Virus record (IMG/VR): IMGVR_UViG_3300020436_000031
Span: 1 to 36,948 of that record
Origin: a virus
Strand: one strand, 5' to 3'
DNA length: 36,948 bases
In this document: piece after piece, positions 15,361-23,440 of the stretch
Layout: each line of letters opens with the position of its first letter
How positions within the stretch are numbered: the stretch's first letter is position 1
Position numbers and translations under genes: made by a program
The notes under the pieces: generated by a model
The model's database searches: none
Told to the model about the DNA's origin: nothing
The model's input: only the letters and a program-made list of their open reading frames with translations

Positions 15361-15766
15361 TTGGTCAAAAGAGCATATGCTTGAAGTGATCTTGAAAGAG
15401 CCAGATGACTTTCTAAAAGTCAGAGAAACTCTTTCACGTATTGGTGTCGCCTCTAGAAAAGAGAAAATTTTATATCAAAGTTGTCATATCCTACACAAAC
15501 AAGGTAAATATTACATAGTGCATTTTAAAGAACTATTTGCTTTGGATGGTAAACAAACTAACTTAACTGAAAACGATATTGGTCGTAGAAATAGGATTGC
15601 TAATCTACTAAAGGATTGGGGTCTTGTTACTATTCCTAATGGTGAACAACAAAACATGTCACCATTAAGTCAGATTAAAATTATTTCATTTAAAGATAAA
15701 AAAGATTGGGAGTTGAAAACTAAGTATAATATTGGTAAGAATATAAAGCCAGAAGAAAAAAAATAG
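15347..15766 (+). CDS. regA: RegA translational repressor
   Basis: RegA binds AU-rich sites over ribosome-binding regions of early phage mRNAs and blocks their translation. The 139-residue product contains the highly conserved FLKVRETLSRIGVASRKEK followed by LYQSCHILHKQGKYYIVHFK and ELFALDGK, all hallmarks of T4 RegA. T4 RegA has 122 residues. The extra length lies at the N-terminus (MENINWSKEHM) and the lysine/glutamate-rich C-terminus. ATG 15347 is preferred over GTG 15338. It lies upstream of gp43, and the short AU-rich leader before 15792 would be a natural target, though no specific operator can be assigned by eye. Confidence 0.96.
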   Translation: MENINWSKEHMLEVILKEPDDFLKVRETLSRIGVASRKEKILYQSCHILHKQGKYYIVHFKELFALDGKQTNLTENDIGRRNRIANLLKDWGLVTIPNGEQQNMSPLSQIKIISFKDKKDWELKTKYNIGKNIKPEEKK

Positions 15767-15791
15767 ACATTAATACATTGAAGGTTATATT

Positions 15792-18263
15792 ATGAGGTTT
15801 TACACAAACATTGTGCCGTGGGGTAATTCGTTACTCTTACGTGAGGTGGTCAATGGTAAACGTGTCGCTAGAAGAATTAAATACTCACCTACATTATATT
15901 GTCCTGTCATGCGTGAGACTAAGTTTAAAACGCTTGATGGTAGATATGTAACACCAATCAAACATCAAACAATCAAAGAAGCCAAACAATGGGTTGAAGG
16001 TTATAAAGATCAACCACATTTAGTTTATGGTAATACTCAGTTTCAATATACTTTCTTGAATGAAGAGTATGGTCATGACTTTGAAAAAGATCAAATATTA
16101 ATTACCACAATAGATATAGAAGTTGCGTGTGAAAATGGTTTCCCAAACCCAGACGTAGCAGATGAAGAGTTATTATCTATCACATTAAAAAATCAACAAA
16201 ACAAAGAAATAATTGTATTTGGTTTACACGAATATAAAAGTAAACGTAAAGATGTAACGTATATAAAATGTAATGATGAGAAAGATTTACTTTATGAGTT
16301 TCTAAACTTTTGGTCTTCTAATTACCCAGATGTCATAACAGGTTGGAATACTGAGTTTTTTGATATTCCATATCTAGTAAACAGAATAAGAAATGTATTA
16401 GGTGAGGATGATGTTAAAAGATTGTCGCCATGGAAATCTGTACATTCAAAAGAAGTTTATCAAATGGGTAGAACTCAAATGGTGTATGATATTCAAGGTA
16501 TTGCGGCACTAGATTATTTTGACTTGTATAGAAAGTTTACATATACCAATCAAGAAAATTATAGACTAGATCATATTGCAGAAGTTGAGTTAGGTGTTAA
16601 GAAAGATGATAATCCACATGAGACTTTTAGAGAATGGTATACAAACGATTATCAATCTTTCATTGATTACAATATTAAAGACGTAGAACTTGTTGACGCC
16701 TTAGAAGATAAGATGAAACTAATTGAACTATGTTTAACTATGGCATATGCGGCAAAAGTAAATTATACAGATGTTCTTGGTGCAGTAAGATATTGGGATG
16801 TTCTTATTCATAATTACTTAATGAAAAAAGGTATAGTCATACCACAAAAATCTAGTAAAAATAAATCAGCAAAGTTTGAAGGTGCTTATGTAAAAGATCC
16901 ACAGGTCGGTATGCACAAATGGGTTTTGTCTTTTGATTTAAACTCTCTGTATCCACATTTAATTATGCAATATAATATTTCGCCAGAGACATTGAAGTCT
17001 GAGAAGACAGTACCAGGTATGACAGTTGATAAGTTACTAGACAAAAAAGTTGATACAAAACCTTTAGATAAAGTAACTATGACTCCTAATGGTGCTTTGT
17101 TTAGAACTGACAAACAAGGTTTCTTACCTGAAATGATGAAAGAAATGTATGACGATAGAGTTAAGTATAAACGATATATGTTAGACGCAAAACAAAATTA
17201 TGTAAATACAAAAGACGCTAAATATATTAAACAAATATCTAAGTTTAATAATATTCAGATGGCAAAAAAGATTTCACTAAACTCTGCTTATGGTGCAATA
17301 GGTAACAATTGGTTTAGATATTATTCTAATACTATGGCAGAAGCAGTTACTACTTCTGGTCAGTTGTCTATTCGTTGGATTGAAAAAAAGATTAATGAAT
17401 ATATGAATAATTTATTACAAAGTAAAGATGTTGATTATGTAATCGCCTCTGATACAGATTCAGTTTATATTACTTTTGATAAACTAATAGAAAAATTTAA
17501 TCCTAAAAATCCTGTTGACTTTTTAGATACAATCGCAAAAGATAAAATAGAACCTTTTATTGATAAGTCATATAAAGAACTTGCAGATTATTTAAATGTG
17601 TATGACCAAAAAATGCAGATGAAAAGAGAAGTAATCGCAGACAAAGGTATATGGACTGCGAAGAAAAGATATATTTTAAATGCATATGATATAGAAGGTG
17701 TAAGATATAAAGAACCTGAATTAAAAATCATGGGTATTGAAGCAGTTAAGTCTTCTACTCCAGCTGCGTGTAGAGTAAAAATTAAAGAGGCACTAAAGAT
17801 ATTAATGTCAGGTAGTGAAAAAGAAATGAATGAGTTTATACAAAACTTTAGAAAAGAGTTTATGCATTTACCACCTGAACTTGTTGCGTATCCTAGAAGT
17901 GTAAACGGATTATCTAAGTGGACAGAGTCACATTCTTTATTTAAGAAAGGTGCTCCTATTCATGTCAAAGGTGCAATCTTATATAATCATTTAATTAGAA
18001 AAAATAAACTAGAGAATAGATATCCTAATATTCAAGAAGGTGATAAGATTAAGTTTCTTTATATGACATTACCAAACATCTATCAATCTTCTGCTATTGC
18101 TTTTATTACAAAACTTCCTAAACAATTAAACTTTAATATTGATTATGAAACTCAGTTTGAAAAGTCTTTTGTAGAACCTTTAAATTATATTATTGAAAAA
18201 ATTAATTGGAACGTAGATAGATCATATGGTACTCAAGGTACATTAGAGGATTTTTTTACATGA
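15792..18263 (+). CDS. 43: gp43 family B DNA polymerase
   Basis: The replicative polymerase, 823 residues (T4 gp43 898). Proofreading exonuclease motifs are Exo I D108-I-E110 in TTIDIEVA, Exo II GWNTEFFDIPYL and Exo III YNIKDVELVD. Polymerase motif A is SFDLNSLYPHLIMQYNISP with D382, motif B is KISLNSAYGAIGNNW, and motif C is ASDTDSVYI with D554 and D556. The last residues GTLEDFFT look like the clamp-binding peptide. All catalytic residues are present. A GAAGG site precedes the ATG, and the stop overlaps the MT-A70 gene (ATGA), so the accessory methyltransferases that follow are co-expressed with the polymerase. Confidence 0.98.
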   Translation: MRFYTNIVPWGNSLLLREVVNGKRVARRIKYSPTLYCPVMRETKFKTLDGRYVTPIKHQTIKEAKQWVEGYKDQPHLVYGNTQFQYTFLNEEYGHDFEKDQILITTIDIEVACENGFPNPDVADEELLSITLKNQQNKEIIVFGLHEYKSKRKDVTYIKCNDEKDLLYEFLNFWSSNYPDVITGWNTEFFDIPYLVNRIRNVLGEDDVKRLSPWKSVHSKEVYQMGRTQMVYDIQGIAALDYFDLYRKFTYTNQENYRLDHIAEVELGVKKDDNPHETFREWYTNDYQSFIDYNIKDVELVDALEDKMKLIELCLTMAYAAKVNYTDVLGAVRYWDVLIHNYLMKKGIVIPQKSSKNKSAKFEGAYVKDPQVGMHKWVLSFDLNSLYPHLIMQYNISPETLKSEKTVPGMTVDKLLDKKVDTKPLDKVTMTPNGALFRTDKQGFLPEMMKEMYDDRVKYKRYMLDAKQNYVNTKDAKYIKQISKFNNIQMAKKISLNSAYGAIGNNWFRYYSNTMAEAVTTSGQLSIRWIEKKINEYMNNLLQSKDVDYVIASDTDSVYITFDKLIEKFNPKNPVDFLDTIAKDKIEPFIDKSYKELADYLNVYDQKMQMKREVIADKGIWTAKKRYILNAYDIEGVRYKEPELKIMGIEAVKSSTPAACRVKIKEALKILMSGSEKEMNEFIQNFRKEFMHLPPELVAYPRSVNGLSKWTESHSLFKKGAPIHVKGAILYNHLIRKNKLENRYPNIQEGDKIKFLYMTLPNIYQSSAIAFITKLPKQLNFNIDYETQFEKSFVEPLNYIIEKINWNVDRSYGTQGTLEDFFT

Positions 18264-18826
18264 TACCATTTCCAAAAAAACGTTATCAAATAATTTATGC
18301 AGATCCGCCTTGGAAATACGTACATTGGAATGATGATAAAGTTACTAGAAAGGCACCTTATCCTTTAATGACCACAGATGAAATATTTGATTTACCTGTT
18401 CAAGACATAGCAGATGATACTTGTATTTTATTTTTATGGGTTACATATCCAAAACTATTAGACGGAATTAAGACTATAGAGAAATGGGGTTTTACTTACA
18501 AGACTTGTGGTTTTAGTTGGATTAAACAAAACAAAAAATCAAATAGTTTATTTTGGGGATTAGGATATTGGACAAGAGCCAATAATGAAATTTGTTTACT
18601 TGCTACAAAAGGTAGACCTAAAAGAAAATCTATGGGTGTTCATCAAGTAGTTATGGATAAGATTAGAGATCATAGTAGAAAACCTGATTGTGTAAGAGAT
18701 AGAATAGTAGAACTTTGTGGCGACTTACCTAGAATAGAATTATTTGCTAGACAAAAAATTAAAGGTTGGGATAGTTGGGGTAATCAAGTTGAAGACCCTG
18801 GTAACTTAGAGGAGTTTATTAAATGA
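18260..18826 (+). CDS. MT-A70-family N6-adenine methyltransferase
   Basis: The catalytic motif D15-P-P-W18 in IIYADPPWKYVHW, followed later by the FLWVTYPKL strand and NEICLLATKGRP, identifies an MT-A70 methyltransferase. In phages this family methylates adenine N6 in DNA, usually to avoid host restriction. The 188-residue size is normal for the compact bacterial/phage type, and it ends ELFARQKIKGWDSWGNQ, the common W-D-x-W-G ending. The target sequence cannot be deduced. It starts within the polymerase stop codon and its stop overlaps the next gene, so it opens the modification cassette. It may act independently of the cytosine pathway downstream. Confidence 0.93.
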   Translation: MIPFPKKRYQIIYADPPWKYVHWNDDKVTRKAPYPLMTTDEIFDLPVQDIADDTCILFLWVTYPKLLDGIKTIEKWGFTYKTCGFSWIKQNKKSNSLFWGLGYWTRANNEICLLATKGRPKRKSMGVHQVVMDKIRDHSRKPDCVRDRIVELCGDLPRIELFARQKIKGWDSWGNQVEDPGNLEEFIK

Positions 18827-19482
18827 GGCATGTTTGCGTTTCTTATTCTGCTCAAACCTTTGGAGATTGGTTAAGATATTTTATTGCGTTACATGATGGG
18901 TTTGAAAGATTTAAATTAGAAGAGAACTATGGTAATTATGATTTGCCTTCACATTATTATAGACATGAGTTGTTACCACCTAGATCAGTTAACTTATCAG
19001 ACGTATTTGATGTAGAATATTTTAATGAAAAGTTTAATCTTAGTTGTGTTAATAATAAAACTATGAGGCAAGTATGGAAACCTTCAAGAGATAAAAATTT
19101 TAATAGTCATACCATCTATGGTTGTTCTTGGATTTTATCTAGAGATAGATCATACCTAGATGTAGATTATAGAGTGATAAGACAAACAGATCATAAAATT
19201 ATATTTACTACATTAAATCCTAGAAGTGATTATACAGAAATATATTTTGAAAGACATAGACAACAAGGAACTTTAGGTGATGAAAAAATACACCGAGAAT
19301 GTTTTGAGGATTGGTGGAAGATAGAATATCCTAAACACAAAGATAATATGCCTGTAGAGATAAACAAACTTTGGGAAGGTGACGAAGATTACTATGTAGA
19401 TATGTGTAAGTTTCTTGAAATGAAACCTTTGAACAATTGGAAAGAACACATTATAGAATTTAATAACATATATGATAGATAA
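18823..19482 (+). CDS. Unknown protein in the DNA-modification cassette
   Basis: A 219-residue soluble protein with no recognised family. It begins CVSYSAQTFGDWLRYFIAL, contains many Trp, Tyr and Asp residues, and ends EMKPLNNWKEHIIEFNNIYDR. The ending NWKE-x-I-x-x-F recalls C-termini of some phage sulfotransferase-fold proteins. The N-terminal strand lacks a clear P-loop, so this is only a weak hint. It is coupled by four bases to MT-A70 and by eleven to the AsnB-like gene. That position, inside a block otherwise made of base- or SAM-modifying enzymes, makes a role in the same pathway plausible. No function is assigned. Confidence 0.7.
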   Translation: MRHVCVSYSAQTFGDWLRYFIALHDGFERFKLEENYGNYDLPSHYYRHELLPPRSVNLSDVFDVEYFNEKFNLSCVNNKTMRQVWKPSRDKNFNSHTIYGCSWILSRDRSYLDVDYRVIRQTDHKIIFTTLNPRSDYTEIYFERHRQQGTLGDEKIHRECFEDWWKIEYPKHKDNMPVEINKLWEGDEDYYVDMCKFLEMKPLNNWKEHIIEFNNIYDR

Positions 19483-20293
19483 AATATTAAGAGATATTGT
19501 AGAGAAACAAATACCTGGCGATGACGTAGCAATATTAATGGGTGGTGGTGCCGATAGTGCAACGTTATTATTTACGTGTTTAAGATTAGGTAAAAAACCT
19601 CATGGATATTCTTTCTTTATGGAAGGCAAAAAGACATATGATTCTATGAAGGCAAAAGAGATATGTGAAACTTTTAATGTTCCATTTACACCTGTTCCAT
19701 TACCAGAGAGTAATTTAGTACAAGATTTTAAAACTCTTGCGTCAAAATATAAGTGTAAAAAGAAAACCCACTTTGAGTGTATATTTCCATTCTTATATAC
19801 GTTTCCTTTAATAAAAGAAAGGTATGTATTAACAGGTGTTGGTGCAGATAGTCATTACGTATTAAGTAAAAAAGGAATGATGCATTTTAAACATACAGTA
19901 GAATTGATGAATAAATTTAGATATAATTATTTTTATGGAACTGTTAACCCTGGTGCATTAGAACAATTAAGGCAATTTTGTGAAGAGTATAATAAAGAGT
20001 TATGTGTTCCCTATTTTGAGAGAGAAGTCTATGATTATTTCTATGATAGATCATGGGAAGAGATTAACAAACCATACCAAAAGGCATTGATAAAAGAAAG
20101 GTTTGAGGAGTTTAAAAAAATCAAAGTAAAACCTCACATCAATTATCAGTTGAACGCAGAAATTGATAAATCGTTTGAAAAACTTCTTGACAACAAAGAG
20201 ATAAATCTGTATAATAGAAAGCGAGTCATGGACATTTGTAGAGACTGGTATAAAATGAATAATAGTGAATCAACGTTAGAGAAATTTTTATAA
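19472..20293 (+). CDS. Asparagine-synthetase-like ATP-pyrophosphatase (AsnB C-domain type, no glutaminase domain)
   Basis: The 273-residue protein has a PP-loop-type ATP site, G24-G-G-A-D-S29 in ILMGGGADSATLLF, a variant of SGGxDS. A second block, TGVGADS (D126, S127), corresponds to the GxGADE-like motif of asparagine synthetases, and a CVPYFEREVYDYF segment resembles RVPFLD. AsnB enzymes adenylate a carboxylate and transfer ammonia or an amine to form an amide. The N-terminal glutaminase domain is absent and the chain starts directly with the ATP-binding region, so the nitrogen donor would be ammonia or another amine. It abuts the C5 methyltransferase (TAATG), which suggests that the carboxylate may be one installed on DNA. 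That last step is inference. A thiolation-type PP-loop enzyme is the main alternative. Confidence 0.75.
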   Translation: MIDKILRDIVEKQIPGDDVAILMGGGADSATLLFTCLRLGKKPHGYSFFMEGKKTYDSMKAKEICETFNVPFTPVPLPESNLVQDFKTLASKYKCKKKTHFECIFPFLYTFPLIKERYVLTGVGADSHYVLSKKGMMHFKHTVELMNKFRYNYFYGTVNPGALEQLRQFCEEYNKELCVPYFEREVYDYFYDRSWEEINKPYQKALIKERFEEFKKIKVKPHINYQLNAEIDKSFEKLLDNKEINLYNRKRVMDICRDWYKMNNSESTLEKFL

Positions 20294-21432
20294 TGAAATA
20301 TAAACCTTACATGATGAAAGATGTTATTGCTGGAGAAGAGCAAAACAAATTTAGAGTAATATCCACATTTGCTGGTGGTGGTGGATCGTCCACAGGTTAT
20401 AGACTTGCAGGTGGTAAGATACTTGCAATCAATGAATTTGTTGAAGAGGCAAGAAATACTTATAGAGATAATTATCCTACTACACCTATCATGGATGGTG
20501 ACATAAAAGAATTAGAAGGCAAAGACTTTTTAGAAGTTGCAAAAATTAAAGAAGGTGAACTAGACTTATTAGATGGCAGTCCACCTTGTTCAGCATTTAG
20601 TATGTGTGGTACTCTTGCAAGAGAGGGAACTGTACATAGTGATGGCTTCGGTAAAACTAAATCTTATTCAGACGGAAAGATTGTAACTAACATTGAAGAT
20701 TTATTCTTTGAGTTTTTAAGAGTTGCAGATAAGATTAGACCAAAAACTATTATCGCAGAAAACGTTGAAGGTTTAACAGTTGGAGAAGCAAAACAATATT
20801 TTAATAAAATACAAAACACATTTGAGGACATTGGATATCAAGTAGTTGCAAAAGTACATGATTGTTCTCAGTTTGGTGTTCCACAAAGGAGACGTAGAGT
20901 TTTCTTTATGGCAGTAAGAGACGACATCATGGATCAAGTTGGTTTAAACTTTATGACATTATCATCTATATTTCCTGAGCCTAATAAAACTATCACAACT
21001 TTACAAGGTGCATTTGACGGATTAGATTATGATAAACAAGAAGTTGATATGTTAACTGAGAAATGGAAAGAGACAGCATACTATAAACAAACATGTGTGT
21101 TAATGCCAAGAAACCCTGAAAAGGTTATTACAGGTACAGACTATCATCCTAAAGGTTGGCATTTTAATTTAAAGATAGCATCAGAATTTCAACCAAGTCC
21201 TACTATCACAGCGATGGGCGCTACAGAAAAAACTGCTGGAGTTTGTCATTGGGAAGAAGATAGAAAGTTTACTTTGGGTGAATTGAAAAGAGTAACTTCA
21301 TTGCCTGATGATTTTATTCTGACAGGAAAATGGGCACAAAGATCGGAGCGTTGTGGTCGTATGGTACCTAGTCTTATGATGAAAGCACTAGCAACTTCAA
21401 TGTATGAGAAAGTTATAAAGGAAATAAAATGA
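20293..21432 (+). CDS. Cytosine-C5 DNA methyltransferase with atypical motif X; candidate DNA carboxymethyltransferase
   Basis: The 379-residue enzyme shows the ordered motifs of C5 cytosine methyltransferases. Motif I is STFAGGGGSSTGYRLAGG (about 24-41). Motif IV is SPPCSAF with catalytic C99, motif VI is E156-N-V158 and motif VIII is QRRRR 198-202. A short target-recognition region follows, then the LPDDF block. Motif X, normally G-N-A/S-V-x-P, here reads G355-R356-M-V-P359, so the conserved Asn is Arg. Changing that Asn to Lys in M.MpeI (N374K) is reported to permit use of carboxy-S-adenosylmethionine, forming 5-carboxymethylcytosine. A CmoA-like gene lies 193 bases downstream. Catalytic competence looks intact. 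Cofactor choice is inferred, and the target site is unknown. Confidence 0.93.
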   Translation: MKYKPYMMKDVIAGEEQNKFRVISTFAGGGGSSTGYRLAGGKILAINEFVEEARNTYRDNYPTTPIMDGDIKELEGKDFLEVAKIKEGELDLLDGSPPCSAFSMCGTLAREGTVHSDGFGKTKSYSDGKIVTNIEDLFFEFLRVADKIRPKTIIAENVEGLTVGEAKQYFNKIQNTFEDIGYQVVAKVHDCSQFGVPQRRRRVFFMAVRDDIMDQVGLNFMTLSSIFPEPNKTITTLQGAFDGLDYDKQEVDMLTEKWKETAYYKQTCVLMPRNPEKVITGTDYHPKGWHFNLKIASEFQPSPTITAMGATEKTAGVCHWEEDRKFTLGELKRVTSLPDDFILTGKWAQRSERCGRMVPSLMMKALATSMYEKVIKEIK

Positions 21433-21632
21433 GTAGAGTAATACTGAAGATGATTGCTAAACTAAGAATGTGGTATGCAGATATACGAGGTCATCATGGT
21501 AAAGTTTGGGATTATGAACCTGGTGATTATTACTTAGGAAGAAAACAAGGAAAGATAAAACATCAAGAACTACATGATAAAAAAGTCTTGTTGATAAAGA
21601 AAAGAAGAAATGGTAAAAGGTGGATATGGTAG
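21429..21632 (+). CDS. Small basic protein between the C5 methyltransferase and CmoA-like genes
   Basis: A 67-residue protein starting in the methyltransferase stop codon (ATGA) and overlapping the CmoA-like start by seven bases. It is rich in Lys, Arg, His and Trp. The N-terminus could form an amphipathic helix (SRVILKMIAKLRMWYADI) and the C-terminus is strongly basic (KKVLLIKKRRNGKRWIW). No family was recognised. Its position and charge suggest a nucleic-acid-binding or accessory subunit of the modification enzymes, but this is only context. The two overlaps support that it is a real gene. Confidence 0.6.
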   Translation: MSRVILKMIAKLRMWYADIRGHHGKVWDYEPGDYYLGRKQGKIKHQELHDKKVLLIKKRRNGKRWIW

Positions 21633-22318
21633 ATTTTACATTTGCACATAGAGAAGAAGGTTTTGATGAACACATAGATAAGTCAATACGTGGTTATCAA
21701 GATTTGTTAAGTGATATTGTATCGTTGTCTAGATACTTTGTTGAAAAAGAAACTAACGTTTATGATATTGGTTGTTCAACAGGTAAGTTAACAGAAGCGA
21801 TGTTAAAGAAAAATCAAGATATTGAAGACGTTCATTATTATGGTATAGAAGTTGCAGACGGATTTGTAGGTGATATGAAGAGTAGAGAAATAAAACTTAA
21901 CTCTGATTATTCTTGGAACAAGATAAAATTTTTACATGAAGATGTTAGAGACTCTATGATTAGTAATGCGTCTTTAATAACTTCTGTATTTACTTTACAA
22001 TTTATGTCAATGAGAGATAGATTGCCTATGATTAAAAAAGTGTATAACGGATTGAATGAAGGTGGTGCGTTTATCTTTGCAGAGAAGACTATATGTGAGA
22101 ATGCAAAGTTTCAAGAAATGATTACTTTTAACTTCTATGATTATAAAAGAAAGTTTTTTGATACTAAAGATATCATGGATAAAGAACAAACACTAAGAAA
22201 TATCATGAAACCTAATACGTGGAAACAAATAGAAAAATATATATATGATGCTGGATTTAAAGATGTACAACCATTCTGGCGTAACCATATGTTCGTAGGA
22301 GCGATAGCAGTTAAATGA
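21626..22318 (+). CDS. CmoA-like carboxy-S-adenosylmethionine synthase family protein
   Basis: CmoA converts SAM and prephenate to carboxy-SAM, normally for tRNA wobble modification by CmoB. The 230-residue product follows E. coli CmoA almost without gaps. DKSIRGYQDLLSDIV corresponds to QRSVPGYSNIISMIG. VYDIGCSTGKLT (D47, G49, G53) is motif I. ISNASLITSVFTLQFM, KVYNGLNEGGAFIFAEK, YDYKRK and RNIM through to DAGF also line up. CmoA Arg199, reported to contact the extra carboxylate, aligns with E187 by my recollection of the sequence, with R191 one helical turn later. No CmoB gene is seen. ATG 21626 is chosen over GTG 21620. It is coupled to the small gene before and to 22315 after. Confidence 0.85.
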   Translation: MVDFTFAHREEGFDEHIDKSIRGYQDLLSDIVSLSRYFVEKETNVYDIGCSTGKLTEAMLKKNQDIEDVHYYGIEVADGFVGDMKSREIKLNSDYSWNKIKFLHEDVRDSMISNASLITSVFTLQFMSMRDRLPMIKKVYNGLNEGGAFIFAEKTICENAKFQEMITFNFYDYKRKFFDTKDIMDKEQTLRNIMKPNTWKQIEKYIYDAGFKDVQPFWRNHMFVGAIAVK

Positions 22319-23004
22319 GTAACTTTGTAGCAAACTTACCACACTTAAAATGTTATGTACGTAAAGAATACTTACATGACTTAAATAAAGGACATGGAGA
22401 GTTTGTTGATTGTGTGATAATCGCAGTCAAGTCAATACAAGGAAGAGCATTAATGTTTGAAGCATATCTACCTGATTATGGAGCATGTTTTGATAAGTTT
22501 CCTTTATCTGCTTTTGTATGGAGAAAAGATATAAAAGAAGATGAACAATTACCATTAGGAACTATAGAACTATGGGATTGTTTTAGTAACAATATTCAGA
22601 TATGGACAAAACAATTATTAAAAAATTGTGATGTAGATATCGTGATAAGAGGTGGACAAAAAATTGGTGGACAATATTTGTTTACTATAGATAGTTGTAA
22701 CGGTGACGTTAATATGATTGACGTAGGAGTTAGTGAAGTGCCAGAAGAACACAAACAATTTAATTTTGGTAAATTAGATAATGGACAATACTTTGCTCAA
22801 CCTAACAATAGAATGTTATGGTATGAACAATCACTAACACCTAAAGAATTAAAAAGACCAGACTTCCAAGTTTCAACAAGATACTTTCATTGTGAACAAG
22901 AAAGAAAATGGGCGTTTGGTGACAACTATGATTATTTTTACAAAGACGAAAAAAGAACTGAGTCAGAAAAACTACAAGATGAATTGGAGCCAATTGATGA
23001 ATAA
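22315..23004 (+). CDS. Conserved hypothetical protein of T4-like marine phages
   Basis: A 229-residue protein that begins ANLPHLKCYVRKEYL and contains GHGEFVDCVIIAVKSIQGRA, FEAYLPDYGACFDKFPLSAF and WDCFSNNIQIW. I recognise this style of protein from the region between polymerase and uvsX in marine T4-like phages, but no function is known to me. It is mostly beta-strand-like with conserved aromatic residues and an acidic C-terminus. It starts within the CmoA-like stop codon (ATGA) and overlaps MazG by eight bases. It may be the boundary between the accessory cassette and the core recombination genes. Confidence 0.75.
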   Translation: MSNFVANLPHLKCYVRKEYLHDLNKGHGEFVDCVIIAVKSIQGRALMFEAYLPDYGACFDKFPLSAFVWRKDIKEDEQLPLGTIELWDCFSNNIQIWTKQLLKNCDVDIVIRGGQKIGGQYLFTIDSCNGDVNMIDVGVSEVPEEHKQFNFGKLDNGQYFAQPNNRMLWYEQSLTPKELKRPDFQVSTRYFHCEQERKWAFGDNYDYFYKDEKRTESEKLQDELEPIDE

Positions 23005-23440
23005 TGAATTTAGAGGTGATTTAGATTTAGAAGTACAATTAGAAAAATCAAAAGATACTAATTTTAATAAAGTAAAAAAATTTATGGAAGCATACGATCA
23101 AGAGGTATTGACTACACCTTCTCTTCCAACATATGAAGTAGCAAAATTAAGAACAGAATTAATTAGAGAAGAATTTACTGAGCTCGTGAACGCAATAAAT
23201 AAAATGGACGTTACTCAAATCGCAGACGCATTAACAGATATCCTTTATGTCACCTATGGTGCTGGACATGCATGTGGTTTAGACCTTGACAAATGCTTTG
23301 AAGAAGTGCATAATAGCAACATGAGTAAAATGGGCAAAGACGGAAAAGTCGTAAAAGGTCCAAGTGGTAAAGTAATGAAAGGTGAAAATTATAGGGAACC
23401 TAATTTAAGAAAGGTTTTATTTGGAGATAATAATGAGTGA
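22997..23440 (+). CDS. mazG: MazG-like nucleotide pyrophosphohydrolase
   Basis: The 147-residue protein has the all-alpha NTP-PPase signature. [14 protein letters not shown] supplies the paired E-x-x-E helix and [22 protein letters not shown] supplies the D-x-x-D helix, together binding Mg2+ and a nucleoside triphosphate. A C-terminal segment, [21 protein letters not shown], is the usual tail of phage MazG-like enzymes. Such enzymes hydrolyse (d)NTPs or alarmone-like nucleotides to monophosphates. Removing unmodified or unwanted dNTPs is one possible job. ATG 22997 is chosen, with GGAG eight bases upstream. A longer frame extends upstream but overlaps the previous gene. It overlaps UvsX by eight bases. 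Confidence 0.9.
   Translation: MNNEFRGDLDLEVQLEKSKDTNFNKVKKFMEAYDQEVLTTPSLPTYEVAKLRTELIREEFTELVNAINKMDVTQIADALTDILYVTYGAGHACGLDLDKCFEEVHNSNMSKMGKDGKVVKGPSGKVMKGENYREPNLRKVLFGDNNE

Noticed and set aside
22892-22996. N-terminal extension of MazG upstream of ATG 22997.
   Set aside because: The upstream part lies inside the previous gene in another frame and encodes Lys/Asn-rich shadow sequence. The ATG at 22997 has a proper GGAG site.
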